DNA of 64,000 bases from Streptacidiphilus sp. ASG 303. GTDB taxonomy: Bacteria; Actinomycetota; Actinomycetes; Streptomycetales; Streptomycetaceae. Shown in pieces: positions 1-8,480 of this stretch (position 1 is its first letter; each line of letters starts with the position of its first letter). Location: the NCBI RefSeq assembly GCF_020991365.1, contig NZ_JAJLRA010000008.1:62001-126000 (forward strand), written 5' to 3'. The notes under the pieces are model-generated. The model made no database searches. It saw only the letters and a program-made list of their open reading frames with translations, and was not told where the DNA came from. A program made the translations under genes and the position numbers.

Positions 1-533
1 GCCTTGGCGAAGAGGTCCTTGCGGTAGCAGACCGCCATCGGGCCCACGTCGGTGCCCAGGCCGATGGTCTGGCCGCCGCTGGTGGTGGCCTGCTTCCACT
101 TGTAGTCGACCCAGGTGGAGGGGGAGACACCCGGCGCCTTGCTCAGGTCCGTGAACTTGTCGTACAGCTTCGAGGTGGCCTCGGCGATGTAGCCGACCTC
201 GATGGCCTGGATGTCGTCCACGCCGCTGCCGCTCGCCAGGTGCAGCTTGAGGGCGTCCCAGTACTTCTGTGCGTCGGTGTTGTTGTCCTGGACGATCTTG
301 ATGTTGGGGTGGGCCTTCATGTACTCGTCGTACAGGCCCGCCTCGGCGTAGCCGAACTGGCCGAAGGTGCCGATGCGCAGCGTCATGGCGCCGCCGCTGC
401 TCCCGCCGCCCTTGGGGTCGCCGCCCTTGTCGCCGCTGCTGCCGCAGCCGGTGGCCAGGGCCGCGCAGGCCGTGAGTCCCGCGACCGCGGCCAGCAGGGT
501 TCTGCGGCTGCGGGGGCTGCTTGTGGTGCGCAT
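1..533 (-). CDS. cebE: Sugar ABC transporter solute-binding lipoprotein, CebE-like (3' part outside window)
   Basis: About 177 N-terminal residues are visible; the C-terminal part lies beyond base 1. The start is the ATG at 533, giving a twin-arginine-like basic N-terminus, a hydrophobic stretch and a lipoprotein Cys (LTAC or ATGC followed by GSSG), then a Gly/Ser-rich linker. The mature part begins like family-1 oligosaccharide-binding proteins, with motifs resembling what I remember of CebE: GLYDEYMK near residue 67 and IQAIEVGYIAE near residue 106. It would capture cello-oligosaccharides outside the membrane for an ABC permease expected further left. It diverges from a LacI-type gene, and a perfect CebR-type operator lies about 140 bp upstream of its start, so cellobiose-responsive repression is inferred. 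The family call is firm; the substrate is inferred from operator plus regulator. Confidence 0.8.
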   Translation of the reverse strand, partial: MRTTSSPRSRRTLLAAVAGLTACAALATGCGSSGDKGGDPKGGGSSGGAMTLRIGTFGQFGYAEAGLYDEYMKAHPNIKIVQDNNTDAQKYWDALKLHLASGSGVDDIQAIEVGYIAEATSKLYDKFTDLSKAPGVSPSTWVDYKWKQATTSGGQTIGLGTDVGPMAVCYRKDLFAK

Positions 534-965
534 TCCACTCTCCTAGGTCCAGGGTGGGTCCGGGGTGCGCCACAACGGCCCGGAGGCCGTGCGGATCGTG
601 GCGTGACGGGATGGTGCGGAGGAAGGGTGCTGTCGGCGCTGTCCTCGCGGTCGTTTCACCGCTAGTGTGTGGGAGCGCTCCCACGAGGCATGTCGGAAGA
701 CTCCTGCCTCGGGGGGGTGGGTGTCAAGGGTTGGCGTCGCTTCCGTTGCGCGAGCGTGTCCGGCACGTCACGCGTCCGTGTCCCGCCGAGGGCCTGCCGA
801 CGGCCTGTCGCGGGCCCGCCGGCCGGGGCGGCCCGTGCCGGAACCCCCGGCCGCGGCCGCCGCCGCGCAGCTCAGGGCGGCGGTCCGGGGCAGGAGCGGC
901 GACATCCGTTCGCGGACCGGCCACAATGAGGCCAGCCCGCGTCCGCCGAGTCCGAGAGGTGAACC
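534..965. other. Intergenic region between cebE-like and cebR-like genes
   Basis: 432 bp between divergent genes. It contains the LacI-type operator at 670-683 and a probable ribosome-binding stretch (gagaggtg) just before the LacI start. I see no coding pattern inside it. Confidence 0.7.
670..683. promoter_or_regulatory. CebR-type LacI operator, perfect 14-bp palindrome
   Basis: TGGGAGCGCTCCCA is an exact inverted repeat and, as I remember it, identical to the CebR operator described in Streptomyces cellobiose-utilisation loci. It sits 137 bp upstream of the solute-binding protein start and about 280 bp upstream of the LacI gene, so it most likely controls the transporter operon. No second copy was noticed in the window. 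Confidence 0.8.
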
Positions 966-2018
966 ATGAGTCATGCCGCGCAGCGTCCCGCGGGCCCTGC
1001 GGTGAGGGGCGGCGGCCGCCCCACCCTGGAGGCCGTGGCCGCCCTGGCCGGCGTGGGCCGCGGGACCGTCTCCCGCGTCATCAACGGCTCCCCCCGGGTG
1101 AGCGACCGGGCGCGCGAGGCGGTGGAGCAGGCCATCGCCGAACTCGGCTACGTCCCCAACCGGGCCGCCCGCACCCTCGTCACCTCCCGCACCGACTCCA
1201 TCGCCCTCGTGATCCCGGAGACCGAGACCCGCCTCTCCTCCGAGCCGTTCTTCAACGACATCATCCGCGGCGTCTCCGCCGAGCTGGCCGACACCGACAT
1301 GCAGCTGCTGCTCATCCTCGTCCGCACCGACAAGGAGCGGGACCGGCTGGCCACCTACCTGGCCGCCCACCGGGTCGACGGCGTCCTGATGGTCTCCGTC
1401 CACGAGGACGACCCCATCCCCGGCCTGCTGGAGCGCATCGACATGCCGTCCGTGCTCGTCGGCCGCCGCTCCGAGCTGGAACCGCTGTCGTACGTCGACG
1501 CCGACAACGCCGGGGGCGCCCGCATGGCGGTGCGGCACCTGCTGCGGCGCGGCTGCACCCGGATCGCCACCGTCACCGGCCCCCTCGACATGGAACCCGC
1601 CCGCGCCCGCCTCGCCGGCTACCGCAAGGCGCTGGAGGAGGCCGGCCTCGGCGGCGACGAGGACCTGGTCGGCCGCGCCGACTTCACCGAGAGCGGCGGC
1701 CGGGAGGCGATGCGCGGCCTGCTCGGGCGGCGGCCGGACCTCGACGCCGTCTTCTGCGCCTCGGACGTGATGGCCGCCGGCGCCCTCCAGGTGCTGCGCG
1801 AGGCCGGGCGGCGGGTGCCGGAGGACGTGGCGGTGATCGGCTTCGACGACTCGATCATCGCCCGGCACACCGACCCCCCGCTGACCAGCGTCCGCCAGCC
1901 GATCGAGGAGATGGGCCGCACCATGGCCCGGCTGCTGCTGGAGGAGGTCTCCGAGGAGGGGCGGGCCCGGCGGCAGGTGGTGCTGGCGACCGAGCTGGTG
2001 GTGCGGGCCTCCGCCTGA
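966..2018 (+). CDS. cebR: LacI-family repressor, CebR-like
   Basis: 350 aa. The N-terminal LacI helix-turn-helix (TLEAVAALAGVGRGTVSRVI, residues ~19-38) is followed by the hinge and a periplasmic-binding-protein-like effector domain with typical segments (VDGVLMVS, the VDADNAGGARMAV region, FCASDVMAAGAL, VIGFDDS). The ATG at 966 follows gagaggtg at a normal distance. Together with the divergent CebE-like gene and the perfect CebR operator, this is most simply the cellobiose/cellotriose-responsive repressor CebR. LacI family membership is certain; the CebR assignment rests on operator and context and would fail if the neighbouring transporter binds another sugar. Confidence 0.82.
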   Translation: MSHAAQRPAGPAVRGGGRPTLEAVAALAGVGRGTVSRVINGSPRVSDRAREAVEQAIAELGYVPNRAARTLVTSRTDSIALVIPETETRLSSEPFFNDIIRGVSAELADTDMQLLLILVRTDKERDRLATYLAAHRVDGVLMVSVHEDDPIPGLLERIDMPSVLVGRRSELEPLSYVDADNAGGARMAVRHLLRRGCTRIATVTGPLDMEPARARLAGYRKALEEAGLGGDEDLVGRADFTESGGREAMRGLLGRRPDLDAVFCASDVMAAGALQVLREAGRRVPEDVAVIGFDDSIIARHTDPPLTSVRQPIEEMGRTMARLLLEEVSEEGRARRQVVLATELVVRASA

Positions 2019-2081
2019 CCGGGGGTGCGGGATGCCGGGCGGCGTGCGCGGGATCGCGTGCGCGGGACGGCGTGCGCCGAC

Positions 2082-2116
2082 CGCGGGTCGCGGGTCGCGG
2101 GTCGCGGGTCGCGGGT
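2082..2116. repeat. Tandem heptamer, five copies of CGCGGGT
   Basis: Five exact head-to-tail copies of the 7-mer, non-coding, followed 35 bp later by a 9-mer array. Looks like slippage-generated simple-sequence DNA. Confidence 0.85.
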
Positions 2117-2150
2117 CGCCGGGTACGGCCCGGTGGCCCGCACCGTGTCC

Positions 2151-2213
2151 CGCGAGTGCCGCGAGTGCCGCGGGTGCCGCGGGTGCCGCGGGTGCCGCGG
2201 GTGCCGCGGGTGT
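2151..2213. repeat. Tandem nonamer, seven copies of CGCG(A/G)GTG(C/T)
   Basis: Two copies of CGCGAGTGC, four of CGCGGGTGC and a terminal CGCGGGTGT, with no spacers. Non-coding. The first two units differ at the same base, consistent with stepwise expansion. Confidence 0.85.
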
Positions 2214-2381
2214 GCGGGCGCGGGGCCGCCGCGCCGCGGCCGTGGGCCGGGGCTGTGGGCCGCGCGCTCCCGGGCGCGGGGTGGTGCCGGACGGGCCGTT
2301 CCGCTGCCGGGCGGCTGCGCGTAGCGTGGGGCGGAGGGGGAGCGGTGCTCCCGCGCCGCACGGTGGATACGGAGGCCCGTG

Positions 2382-3371
2382 ATGCTGGGCGTGGATGTGC
2401 TCGCCGGACTGCTCGCAGCCGGTGCCGTGTGGGTCGCCCTGGGCGTCCGGGTGGTCCAGCAGTTCGAGCGGGGCGTCGTGTTCCGGTTCGGCCGTGTCCA
2501 CAAGGTGGTGCGCGATCCGGGGCTGCGGCTGCTGGTGCCGGTCGCCGACCGGCTGCGCAAGGTGAACATGCAGATCGTGACCATGCCGGTCCCCGCCCAG
2601 GAGGGCATCACCCGTGACAACGTGACCGTCCGGGTCGACGCGGTGATCTACTTCAGGGTCGTCGACCCCGTGCTGGCCACCGTGAACGTGCAGGACTACA
2701 TGTTCGCGATGCTCCAGGTGGCGCAGACCTCGCTGCGGTCGATCATCGGCAAGAGCGAGCTGGACGACCTCCTCTCCAACCGCGAGGAGCTCAACCAGGG
2801 CCTCGCCGTGATGATCGACAGCCCGGCGCTGGCCTGGGGCGTCCACATCGACCGGGTGGAGATCAAGGACGTCGCGCTGCCCGAGTCGATGAAGCGCTCG
2901 ATGGCCCGGCAGGCGGAGGCGGACCGGGAGCGGCGCGCGAGGATCATCACCGCCGACGGCGAGTACCAGGCGTCCCAGCGGCTCTCCGAGGCCGCGAAGA
3001 TCATGGCGGAGACGCCGGCCGCGCTGCAGCTGCGGCTGCTGCAGACGGTGGTGGAGGTGGCCGCCGAGAAGAACTCCACCCTCGTGCTGCCCTTCCCGGT
3101 GGAGCTGCTGCGCTTCCTGGAGCGGGCCACGCCGGGCGACGTGTTCCAGGCGGCCGCCGGGGCGGCGGCGGCCGGGGCGGCCCCCTCCGCCGCCCCGGCC
3201 CCCGCGCAGAGCGGTGCCGGAGGCCCGGACAGGACGGCGGGGACGGCGCCCGCCGAGGCCCCCGCGCCGTTGGACGGCGCCGGGCACCCGCAGCTCGCGC
3301 CGCTTCCCGACCTGTCCGTCCCCCCGGACCTCGTCGAGCGCACCGAGCCCACGGAGCCCACGAACCGGTAG
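2382..3371 (+). CDS. SPFH/Band 7 (slipin/stomatin-like) membrane protein
   Basis: 329 aa. One N-terminal membrane segment (residues ~3-22) is followed by the Band 7 core: a QQFERGVVFRFGRV start, GITRDNVTVRVDAVIYFRV, SIIGKSELDDLLSNR and DVALPESMKRSMARQAEADR. A predicted coiled-coil stretch (EAAKIMAETPAALQLRLLQT) and an Ala/Pro-rich disordered tail from ~255 follow. The ATG at 2382 is 6 nt from ggagg; a GTG directly before it (2379) is too close. Slipins form membrane microdomain scaffolds and often pair with an NfeD protease partner, which I do not see here. The gene stands alone, so its role in this organism is open. Confidence 0.9.
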   Translation: MLGVDVLAGLLAAGAVWVALGVRVVQQFERGVVFRFGRVHKVVRDPGLRLLVPVADRLRKVNMQIVTMPVPAQEGITRDNVTVRVDAVIYFRVVDPVLATVNVQDYMFAMLQVAQTSLRSIIGKSELDDLLSNREELNQGLAVMIDSPALAWGVHIDRVEIKDVALPESMKRSMARQAEADRERRARIITADGEYQASQRLSEAAKIMAETPAALQLRLLQTVVEVAAEKNSTLVLPFPVELLRFLERATPGDVFQAAAGAAAAGAAPSAAPAPAQSGAGGPDRTAGTAPAEAPAPLDGAGHPQLAPLPDLSVPPDLVERTEPTEPTNR

Positions 3372-3465
3372 CCGCGCCGCCGGGCGGCGGACCGGCTCCC
3401 GGCCCGGCCCCGTGGGCCCGGTCCTGCGCGCCTGGTCCCGTGGGCCGGGGACCAGGGGCTGGGGA

Positions 3466-3918
3466 TCAGGAGTTGGGGCGCAGCGTCCAGACGACGGTCA
3501 TCTCGCCGGTGACGGCCCCGTCCTCGCGCGTGATCTCCACGGTGACGGGGAACTCCGGCCGCTCGCCCCGGTCCAGTTCGGCCACCACGTCCGCCGCCGG
3601 GCGTCCGAGCACCGCGGTGGCGGTGACCGGGCCCATGGCGAGCTTCCGGTAGGCGATCTCGGCCCGCACGGCCAGCGGCACGGCTCGCGAGAGCTGGTCG
3701 CTGAAGGCGGCCAGCACGATGCAGCCGCTCGCCGACTCGGCCAGGGTGAACATCGCGCCGGCGTGCGGGCCGCCGACGTGGTTGTGGTAGTCCGGCTGGT
3801 CGGGCAGGCGGAGCACGGCCCGCTCCGGGGACGTCTCCAGGTACTCCAGCCCGAGGGTGCGGGCCATGGGCACGGTGGCTGCCAGCAGTTCGCCGATCGA
3901 GGGCGTGGTTCCGGTCAT
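3466..3918 (-). CDS. Hotdog-fold thioesterase (PaaI/DUF4442-type)
   Basis: 150 aa, the usual size for a single hotdog domain. The signature HNHVGGPHAGAMFTLAE (residues ~46-61) is the central helix/active-site loop of PaaI-like thioesterases and DUF4442 proteins; the C-terminal part is beta-rich (FPVTVEITRE, GEMTVVWTLRP). It probably hydrolyses an acyl- or aryl-CoA thioester in the cytoplasm; the substrate cannot be told. The ATG at 3918 gives the family-length product; frames upstream lose codon bias. No clear Shine-Dalgarno is seen, so a leaderless message is possible. It is convergent with the SPFH gene. Confidence 0.82.
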   Translation of the reverse strand: MTGTTPSIGELLAATVPMARTLGLEYLETSPERAVLRLPDQPDYHNHVGGPHAGAMFTLAESASGCIVLAAFSDQLSRAVPLAVRAEIAYRKLAMGPVTATAVLGRPAADVVAELDRGERPEFPVTVEITREDGAVTGEMTVVWTLRPNS

Positions 3919-4292
3919 GGGGCGGATGTTACCAGCGGGTAGCTTGAGGTGGGCGGCCCGTGCCCGCATCCGTGCGAGCCCCCGGGCCGCCGCCCTCCCG
4001 GACCACTGTCGGCGACGGGCCCCCGGCGGCCCGTGCCGGCTGTTCCCCCGTCTCCTCCCGGGCCGGTCGAGCTGTCGAGGCGTCACGGCTGTGCCGTCGC
4101 ACCTGCCGTGGCCGTCGTTGCCGTCGTGGGCTGTCGTGGGCCGCAGGGGCCGCGGTGTCCGGGCCGGGGCGGGCTCCGGCATGTGGGGCCGGGTGCGGAG
4201 GCGGTGCTCCGGCCGCGCGGCCGCTGCGGACTGCCCGGGTTCCGTCGGCGCGGCCGCTGCGGGCAGGGGGGCCGGTGGCGCCGGGGAAAGCG
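3919..4292. other. Intergenic region with no recognised gene
   Basis: About 370 bp of GC-rich sequence between the thioesterase start and the tRNA terminator. Several frames are open because of GC content, but none has a convincing start or codon pattern. Confidence 0.6.
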
Positions 4293-4327
4293 AAGGGCCC
4301 CGGCCGGTCTCCCCGGCCGGGGCCCTT
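4293..4327 (-). terminator. Terminator hairpin downstream of tRNA-His
   Basis: Perfect 15-bp stem (4293-4307 with 4313-4327) around a 5-nt loop, just past the tRNA 3' end. Read on the minus strand it is followed by CGCTTTCC, without a long U tract, typical of actinomycete terminators. Confidence 0.8.
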
Positions 4328-4332
4328 CTTCA

Positions 4333-4408
4333 TGGGGTGAGCGACGGGACTTGAACCCGCGGCCCCCGGGACCACAACCCGGTGCTCTACCAGCTGAGCT
4401 ACGCCCAC
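4333..4408 (-). tRNA. tRNA-His (anticodon GTG)
   Basis: A complete cloverleaf is readable on the minus strand: 7-bp acceptor stem (GTGGGCG with CGCTCAC, one G-U), D arm GCTCAGCTGGTAGAGC, anticodon loop TTGTGGT with GTG, and T arm GCGGGTTCAAGTCCCGT. The extra G at 4409 faces discriminator C73, the G-1 hallmark of tRNA-His. CCA (4333-4335) is encoded. It decodes CAC/CAU. Confidence 0.96.
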
Positions 4409-4647
4409 CATGTGTCCGGACCGCTCCGCGTTCCGACGTGGATAACTCTACAGGATCGGCGGGGGTGCTCGCGCCAGCCTTTCCGCGCGTCCGCCCCGCG
4501 GTTCCGCGTCCGCCCCGTGGTCCCGTCCCGCTGCCCGGGCCGCAGTGCCGGGCCGCAGTGCCGGGCCGCCGGGACGGCGCCGCGGCCTCCCGCGCCTCGG
4601 CACCGCCGTGGCGGGCGCGGGACGCGGGAGGCGGTGCGCGGAGCCGA

Positions 4648-5250
4648 TCAGGACGGCGGGAGCACGTGCTTCGCGGCGATGGACCGCGCCGTGTCGCTGT
4701 CCGGGCCGGGCTGCGGCACGAACACCGCCTCGCGGTAGTAGCGCAGTTCGGCGATGGACTCCCGGATGTCGGCGAGCGCCCGGTGGTTGCCGTTCTTCTC
4801 GGGGCTGTTGTAGTACGCCCGCGGGTACCAGCGGCGCGCCAGCTCCTTGATCGAGGACACGTCCACGATCCGGTAGTGCAGGTGCGCCTCCAGCCCGGGC
4901 ATGTCGCGGGCGAGGAAGCCGCGGTCGGTGGCCACCGAGTTGCCGCAGAGAGGGGCCTTGCCCGCGTCCGGCACGTGCTCCCGGACGTAGGCGAGCACCC
5001 GGGCCTCGGCCTCCGCGAGGGTCGTGCCGGCGTCGAGCTCGTCGAGCAGCCCTGAGGCGGTGTGCATCTGACGCACCACCTCGGGCATGCCCGCCAGCGC
5101 CTCGGCGGGCGGCCGGACCACGATGTCCACGCCCTCGCCGAGGATGTTGAGCTCGGAGTCCGTGACCAGCGCGGCGACCTCGACCAGGGCGTCCTGGGCG
5201 AGGTCGAGGCCGGTCATCTCACAGTCGATCCATACCATCCGGTCGTTCAC
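4648..5250 (-). CDS. orn: Oligoribonuclease (3'-5' exoribonuclease, DEDDh family)
   Basis: 200 aa, full family length. It degrades 2-5 nt RNAs and pGpG, completing mRNA decay and c-di-GMP breakdown in the cytoplasm. The DEDDh catalytic set is visible: D9 and E11 in WIDCEMTG, D109 in [12 protein letters not shown]156 and D161 in NHRALADI. The GTG start at 5250 gives the canonical N-terminus. It lies 5 nt downstream of the AdpA-like gene on the same strand, matching the known Streptomyces adpA-ornA operon, so co-transcription with adpA is expected. Identification is secure. Confidence 0.96.
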   Translation of the reverse strand: MNDRMVWIDCEMTGLDLAQDALVEVAALVTDSELNILGEGVDIVVRPPAEALAGMPEVVRQMHTASGLLDELDAGTTLAEAEARVLAYVREHVPDAGKAPLCGNSVATDRGFLARDMPGLEAHLHYRIVDVSSIKELARRWYPRAYYNSPEKNGNHRALADIRESIAELRYYREAVFVPQPGPDSDTARSIAAKHVLPPS

Positions 5251-5255
5251 ATGTC

Positions 5256-6872
5256 TCACCCTACGGCGCGGTCGCGCTGGCCGGGGAGCGCACGCGCCTG
5301 CCGGGCCTCCGCGGCCGGGGGACCGGCCGCCTGCCGGTCCGCCCCGCCGGGGCGCTCCGGTCGCTCCGGGGGGTCCGGCCGGTCCGAGCGGTGGCCGCGC
5401 CCGCGGGCGCCCGGCTGGGGGCGCCCGTCGTCCGCCGCCGCGTGGTCCGGTAGCGCGGAGGGCGGGGCGGACCGGCCGATCCGCTCGCCCGGCTGCCAGG
5501 GCTGCCCCGCGGAACCCTGCGGGCCGGGGTGGGCGGCCTGCCCGGGCAGACCGCCGCCCCCGCCGTTCGGGTACTGCCCCGGGGGCGCCGCCGACGTCCG
5601 GTCGCCCGGCGTGGACTGCTGCGGCACCGCCGAGGCCGCCTGCGGGCGCCGGGAGCGGAAGTTGGTCCGGTAGACGGCGGGGGAGACCCCGAGCTGGCGT
5701 CGGAAGTGCCCGCGCAGCGCCACCGGCGAGCGGAACCCGCAGCGGCGCGCGACCTCGTCCACCGACAGGTCGGACGTCTCCAGCAGCCGCTGGGCCTGCA
5801 GCACCCGCTGGGTGATCAGCCACTGCAGCGGGGCGCTGCCGGTCAGCGACCGGAAGCGGCGGTCGAAGGTGCGGCGGCTCATGTACGCGCGGGCTGCCAG
5901 CGCCTCCACGTCGAACTGCTGGTTGAGGTTCTCCAGGGCCCAGGTCACGACCTCGGCGAGCGGGTCGTTCCCGATCTCCTCCGGTAAAGACCTGTCGATG
6001 TACTGGGCCTGCCCCCCGGGCCTGCGGGCGGGCACCACCAGGCGGCGGGCCAGCGCGTTGGCGGCCTCGGCGCCGTGGTCGGTGCGCACGACGTGCAGGC
6101 AGAGGTCGATGCCGGCGGCCGTGCCGGCGGACGTGAGGACGTCGCCGTCGTCGACGAAGAGCTCCCGCGGGTCGACGTGCACCCGCGGGTAGCGCTTGGC
6201 GAGCGTCGGCGCGTACATCCAGTGGGTGGTGGCCGGGCGGCCGTCCAGCAGGCCCGCCGCGGCCAGCACGAACGCGCCGGTGCACAGGCCGATGATCCGC
6301 GCCCCCTCCTGGTGGGCCTTGCGCAGGGCGGCTATCGCCTCGGACGGGGGCGCCTGGGAGATCGAGCGCCAGGCGGGCACCACGATCGTCCCGGCCCTGG
6401 CCAGTGCGTCCAGCCCGTACGGGGCGGTCAGGGTCAGGCCGCCGGTGGTGGCGAGCGGGCCGTCCTCGCCCGCGCACACCAGCAGGCGGTAGCGGGGGAC
6501 GCCCGCGTCCTGGCGGTCCACGCCGAAGACGGAGAGGGGGATGGACGACTCGAAGATCGGGGCCCCGCCGAAGATCAGCACGGCGACGGTCTCCCGCCGC
6601 CGGCGCCCGGAGAGCTTGCGGAACGCGCCGGAGGGCGCCGCGGCCGCGCCCGGCCGTTCCGGGGGTGCTCCGGTGCCGGGGGAGGCGGCACCCGGACCGG
6701 CCGGCCCGGCGGCGTGGCCCGTGACCGGGGCGGCGGACCCCGCCGCGGAGGAGGGCGAGCCCGGATGTGCGGGCGTGCCGGCAGCTCTCGGGTCACCGCC
6801 CGCGGGGCGGGACGGGCCGCCGGCACCGTCCAGCGCTGCGCCGCTCCTGCTCACCCTGCTCAAGGCGCTCAA
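5256..6872 (-). CDS. adpA: AdpA/BldH, global AraC-family developmental regulator
   Basis: Up to 538 aa. A DJ-1/PfpI (GATase1-like) dimerisation domain (~94-265, with [18 protein letters not shown]) is followed by two AraC helix-turn-helix motifs (~305-400, [17 protein letters not shown] and [20 protein letters not shown]) and a long Pro/Gly/Gln-rich tail. The residues around it match AdpA closely. A TTA leucine codon (5985-5987, residue ~296, in RSLPEE) lies in the linker, as in other Streptomyces adpA genes, making translation bldA-dependent. The start is uncertain: TTG at 6872 (used here), TTG at 6863 or GTG at 6854; all give an unusual ~80-residue Pro/Ala/Gly-rich N-terminal extension. Position upstream of ornA supports the name. 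Confidence 0.93.
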   Translation of the reverse strand: MSALSRVSRSGAALDGAGGPSRPAGGDPRAAGTPAHPGSPSSAAGSAAPVTGHAAGPAGPGAASPGTGAPPERPGAAAAPSGAFRKLSGRRRRETVAVLIFGGAPIFESSIPLSVFGVDRQDAGVPRYRLLVCAGEDGPLATTGGLTLTAPYGLDALARAGTIVVPAWRSISQAPPSEAIAALRKAHQEGARIIGLCTGAFVLAAAGLLDGRPATTHWMYAPTLAKRYPRVHVDPRELFVDDGDVLTSAGTAAGIDLCLHVVRTDHGAEAANALARRLVVPARRPGGQAQYIDRSLPEEIGNDPLAEVVTWALENLNQQFDVEALAARAYMSRRTFDRRFRSLTGSAPLQWLITQRVLQAQRLLETSDLSVDEVARRCGFRSPVALRGHFRRQLGVSPAVYRTNFRSRRPQAASAVPQQSTPGDRTSAAPPGQYPNGGGGGLPGQAAHPGPQGSAGQPWQPGERIGRSAPPSALPDHAAADDGRPQPGARGRGHRSDRPDPPERPERPGGADRQAAGPPAAEARQARALPGQRDRAVG

Positions 6873-7104
6873 GCCCCCCTACCTCGTGTGGCCCGCGGGC
6901 GCCGGTGTCCGCGGTGCCCCGCGGCGTCCCGGGGACGCGCCGCCGCGCCCCGTGCCGCCACCGGGATCCGCGGTGTCAAGGATGCCCGTCCCGTCCTGCT
7001 CCAGCACTGCTCGCTCCCCCGGCGCCAGCCAAGATCGAATCTACTGGTTCCGGACCGGCCGTTGCGACACCTTCACCGCCCAACGTTATGTCGACATGGC
7101 AATT

Positions 7105-7114
7105 TGGCGTGATG
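7105..7114 (+). promoter_or_regulatory. Possible AdpA-binding site in the adpA leader
   Basis: TGGCGTGATG matches 9 of 10 positions of the AdpA consensus TGGCSNGWWY as I remember it (last base G instead of a pyrimidine). It lies in the AT-richer patch upstream of adpA, fitting AdpA autoregulation. Short degenerate motif, so weak evidence. Confidence 0.35.
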
Positions 7115-7591
7115 CATTCGATCACGAAGCGTGGCATCCGTGGGCCCCGCTGGGAAGAGGGCGTTCCGTCGGGTGGCTTGTTGTCGCACGGCGGGCGGGG
7201 TGCGGACGGCCGCACCGCCATGGTGCCTCACCCTCTGGGCTGCGTATATGTTCAAAACCTTTTACCTGTGCGGAAGTTGACCGAAAACCGGCGTTGCGGG
7301 ACGCCGTCCGCGGTAGTTCGATGGTGCGCCCGCGCGGGCGCGGGCGGATCCGGTGCGCACCGGCACGCGCGGGGGCGCCCGCCGCGCCTCGGTGTACCGG
7401 TGCCGGCGCCGCCCGGCCGGCGTTCTCCGGCCATCGGCGGCTCGTCGGACCGTGTCACCGGCCGGTGCGTCCCGCCGGCCCGATCCGGGGGCCCGATCCG
7501 GGGGCGCGGCCCGGCGTCGCGGGCCGGGGCGGCCGAGTGGCGGGGCCGGCCGGGTCGCCCGGTGCGGCGCCCGGCGGCCGCCGTCCGGGGC

Positions 7592-7597
7592 TAGGGT
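7592..7597 (+). promoter_or_regulatory. -10 element of a probable leaderless promoter for the GNAT gene
   Basis: TAGGGT ends 7 nt before the ATG at 7605 and no ribosome-binding sequence intervenes, the usual layout of a Streptomyces leaderless transcript. No clear -35 is seen. Confidence 0.4.
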
Positions 7598-7604
7598 CTG
7601 CGGC

Positions 7605-8480
7605 ATGGACAGCCGCATGCCCGTGGAGGCCGCCCATCGCAACGCGGCCGGCTTCTGGCTCGCCCGGGCGCGGGCGCTCGGCCTGCCGACCCGCACCGCG
7701 GCGGGATGGACGGCGGTGCGCGCCGCTCCCGGCGGTGCGGACGCGCACCGCCTCGTGGTCACCCGGCCGTACGGGGACGCCGCCGCGCTGGCCGGGGAGC
7801 TCGCCGGGCTGGTCCGCGAGTGGGGTGCGGGCCAGGCCTGCGTCGAGGACCCCTACGGCGGACTGGACCTGGCCCCGTTCGGCTTCGAGGCCGCGATCCC
7901 GCAGCCGGTGATGATGCGTCAGCCGGACGCGTCCGCGCCGGGGAACACCTGCCGGGCCGCGCCGGCGAACGCCCCCCGGGCCGCGCCGCGGACGGCCGAC
8001 GGCACCGCGTGCGTCCGGCGGGACGCCGTGGAGGTCCGCGAGGCGGTGGACGGCGCCGCACTGGCGGACGCGGAGCGGGTCGTCGCCGAGGGGTTTCCGC
8101 TGACGGGGAGGCTGCCGTGGCGGAGCGGTGCGCTCCTCCCCGAGGCGCTCCTGCGCGAACCGGGCTGGCGTGCCTGGCGCGCCGACCGCGGGGGTGTGCC
8201 GGCCGGAGCGTGCGTCAGCTTCGACGACGGGTCGGCCGTGGGGCTGTACTGGGTGGCGACCCTGCCCGCGCACCGGTCGCGGGGTGTGGCGCGCGCGCTG
8301 GTGCGGGCGGTGCTCGACGCCCATCCGGGGCGGACGGCCGTCCTCACGTCGACGCTCCTGGGGGAGCCGCTCTACCGGAGGGCGGGGTTCACCGAGCGGG
8401 GGCTCTCCCGCTGGTGGCGTCACCCGGCGAGCCCCCCTGCCCTCGCACCCGCCGTCGCGCCCGCCGCCACCGGGCGGTAG
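7605..8480 (+). CDS. GNAT-family N-acetyltransferase
   Basis: 291 aa. The C-terminal half (~150-275) carries a GNAT acetyl-CoA-binding core: VATLPAHRSRGVARALVRAV (motif A, with R/S-R-G-V-A) and LGEPLYRRAGF (motif B region). The N-terminal ~140 residues are a less conserved, possibly degenerate second GNAT-like half, joined by an Ala/Pro linker. Substrate unknown. The ATG at 7605 lies 7 nt after a TAGGGT -10-like element. Its 3' end overlaps the convergent HAD gene by 61 bp. Confidence 0.8.
   Translation: MDSRMPVEAAHRNAAGFWLARARALGLPTRTAAGWTAVRAAPGGADAHRLVVTRPYGDAAALAGELAGLVREWGAGQACVEDPYGGLDLAPFGFEAAIPQPVMMRQPDASAPGNTCRAAPANAPRAAPRTADGTACVRRDAVEVREAVDGAALADAERVVAEGFPLTGRLPWRSGALLPEALLREPGWRAWRADRGGVPAGACVSFDDGSAVGLYWVATLPAHRSRGVARALVRAVLDAHPGRTAVLTSTLLGEPLYRRAGFTERGLSRWWRHPASPPALAPAVAPAATGR

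Larger units (their letters stand above)
2019..2381. other. Intergenic region rich in short tandem repeats
   Basis: 363 bp between the LacI gene and the SPFH gene. It is occupied by a heptamer array (2082-2116) and a nonamer array (2151-2213), then GC-rich sequence leading to the ggagg ribosome-binding site at 2371. No credible coding frame. Confidence 0.65.
6873..7604. other. Long adpA upstream region with AT-richer patches
   Basis: 732 bp between the divergent adpA and GNAT genes. Two AT-richer patches (about 7018-7120 and 7240-7275) stand out in otherwise GC-rich DNA and are the likeliest places for adpA promoters and operators; adpA leaders are long and heavily regulated in Streptomyces. 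No protein-coding frame is convincing, although a short frame on the minus strand around 6976-7221 is open. Confidence 0.6.

Noticed and set aside
2151-2213. Possible CRISPR array
   Set aside because: Units are 9 bp, contiguous and without spacers; the 8-bp array at 55488-55575 is rejected for the same reason.
6976-7221. Small minus-strand ORF in the adpA leader
   Set aside because: 81 codons with mixed codon use and no ribosome-binding site or family; more likely part of the long adpA regulatory region.
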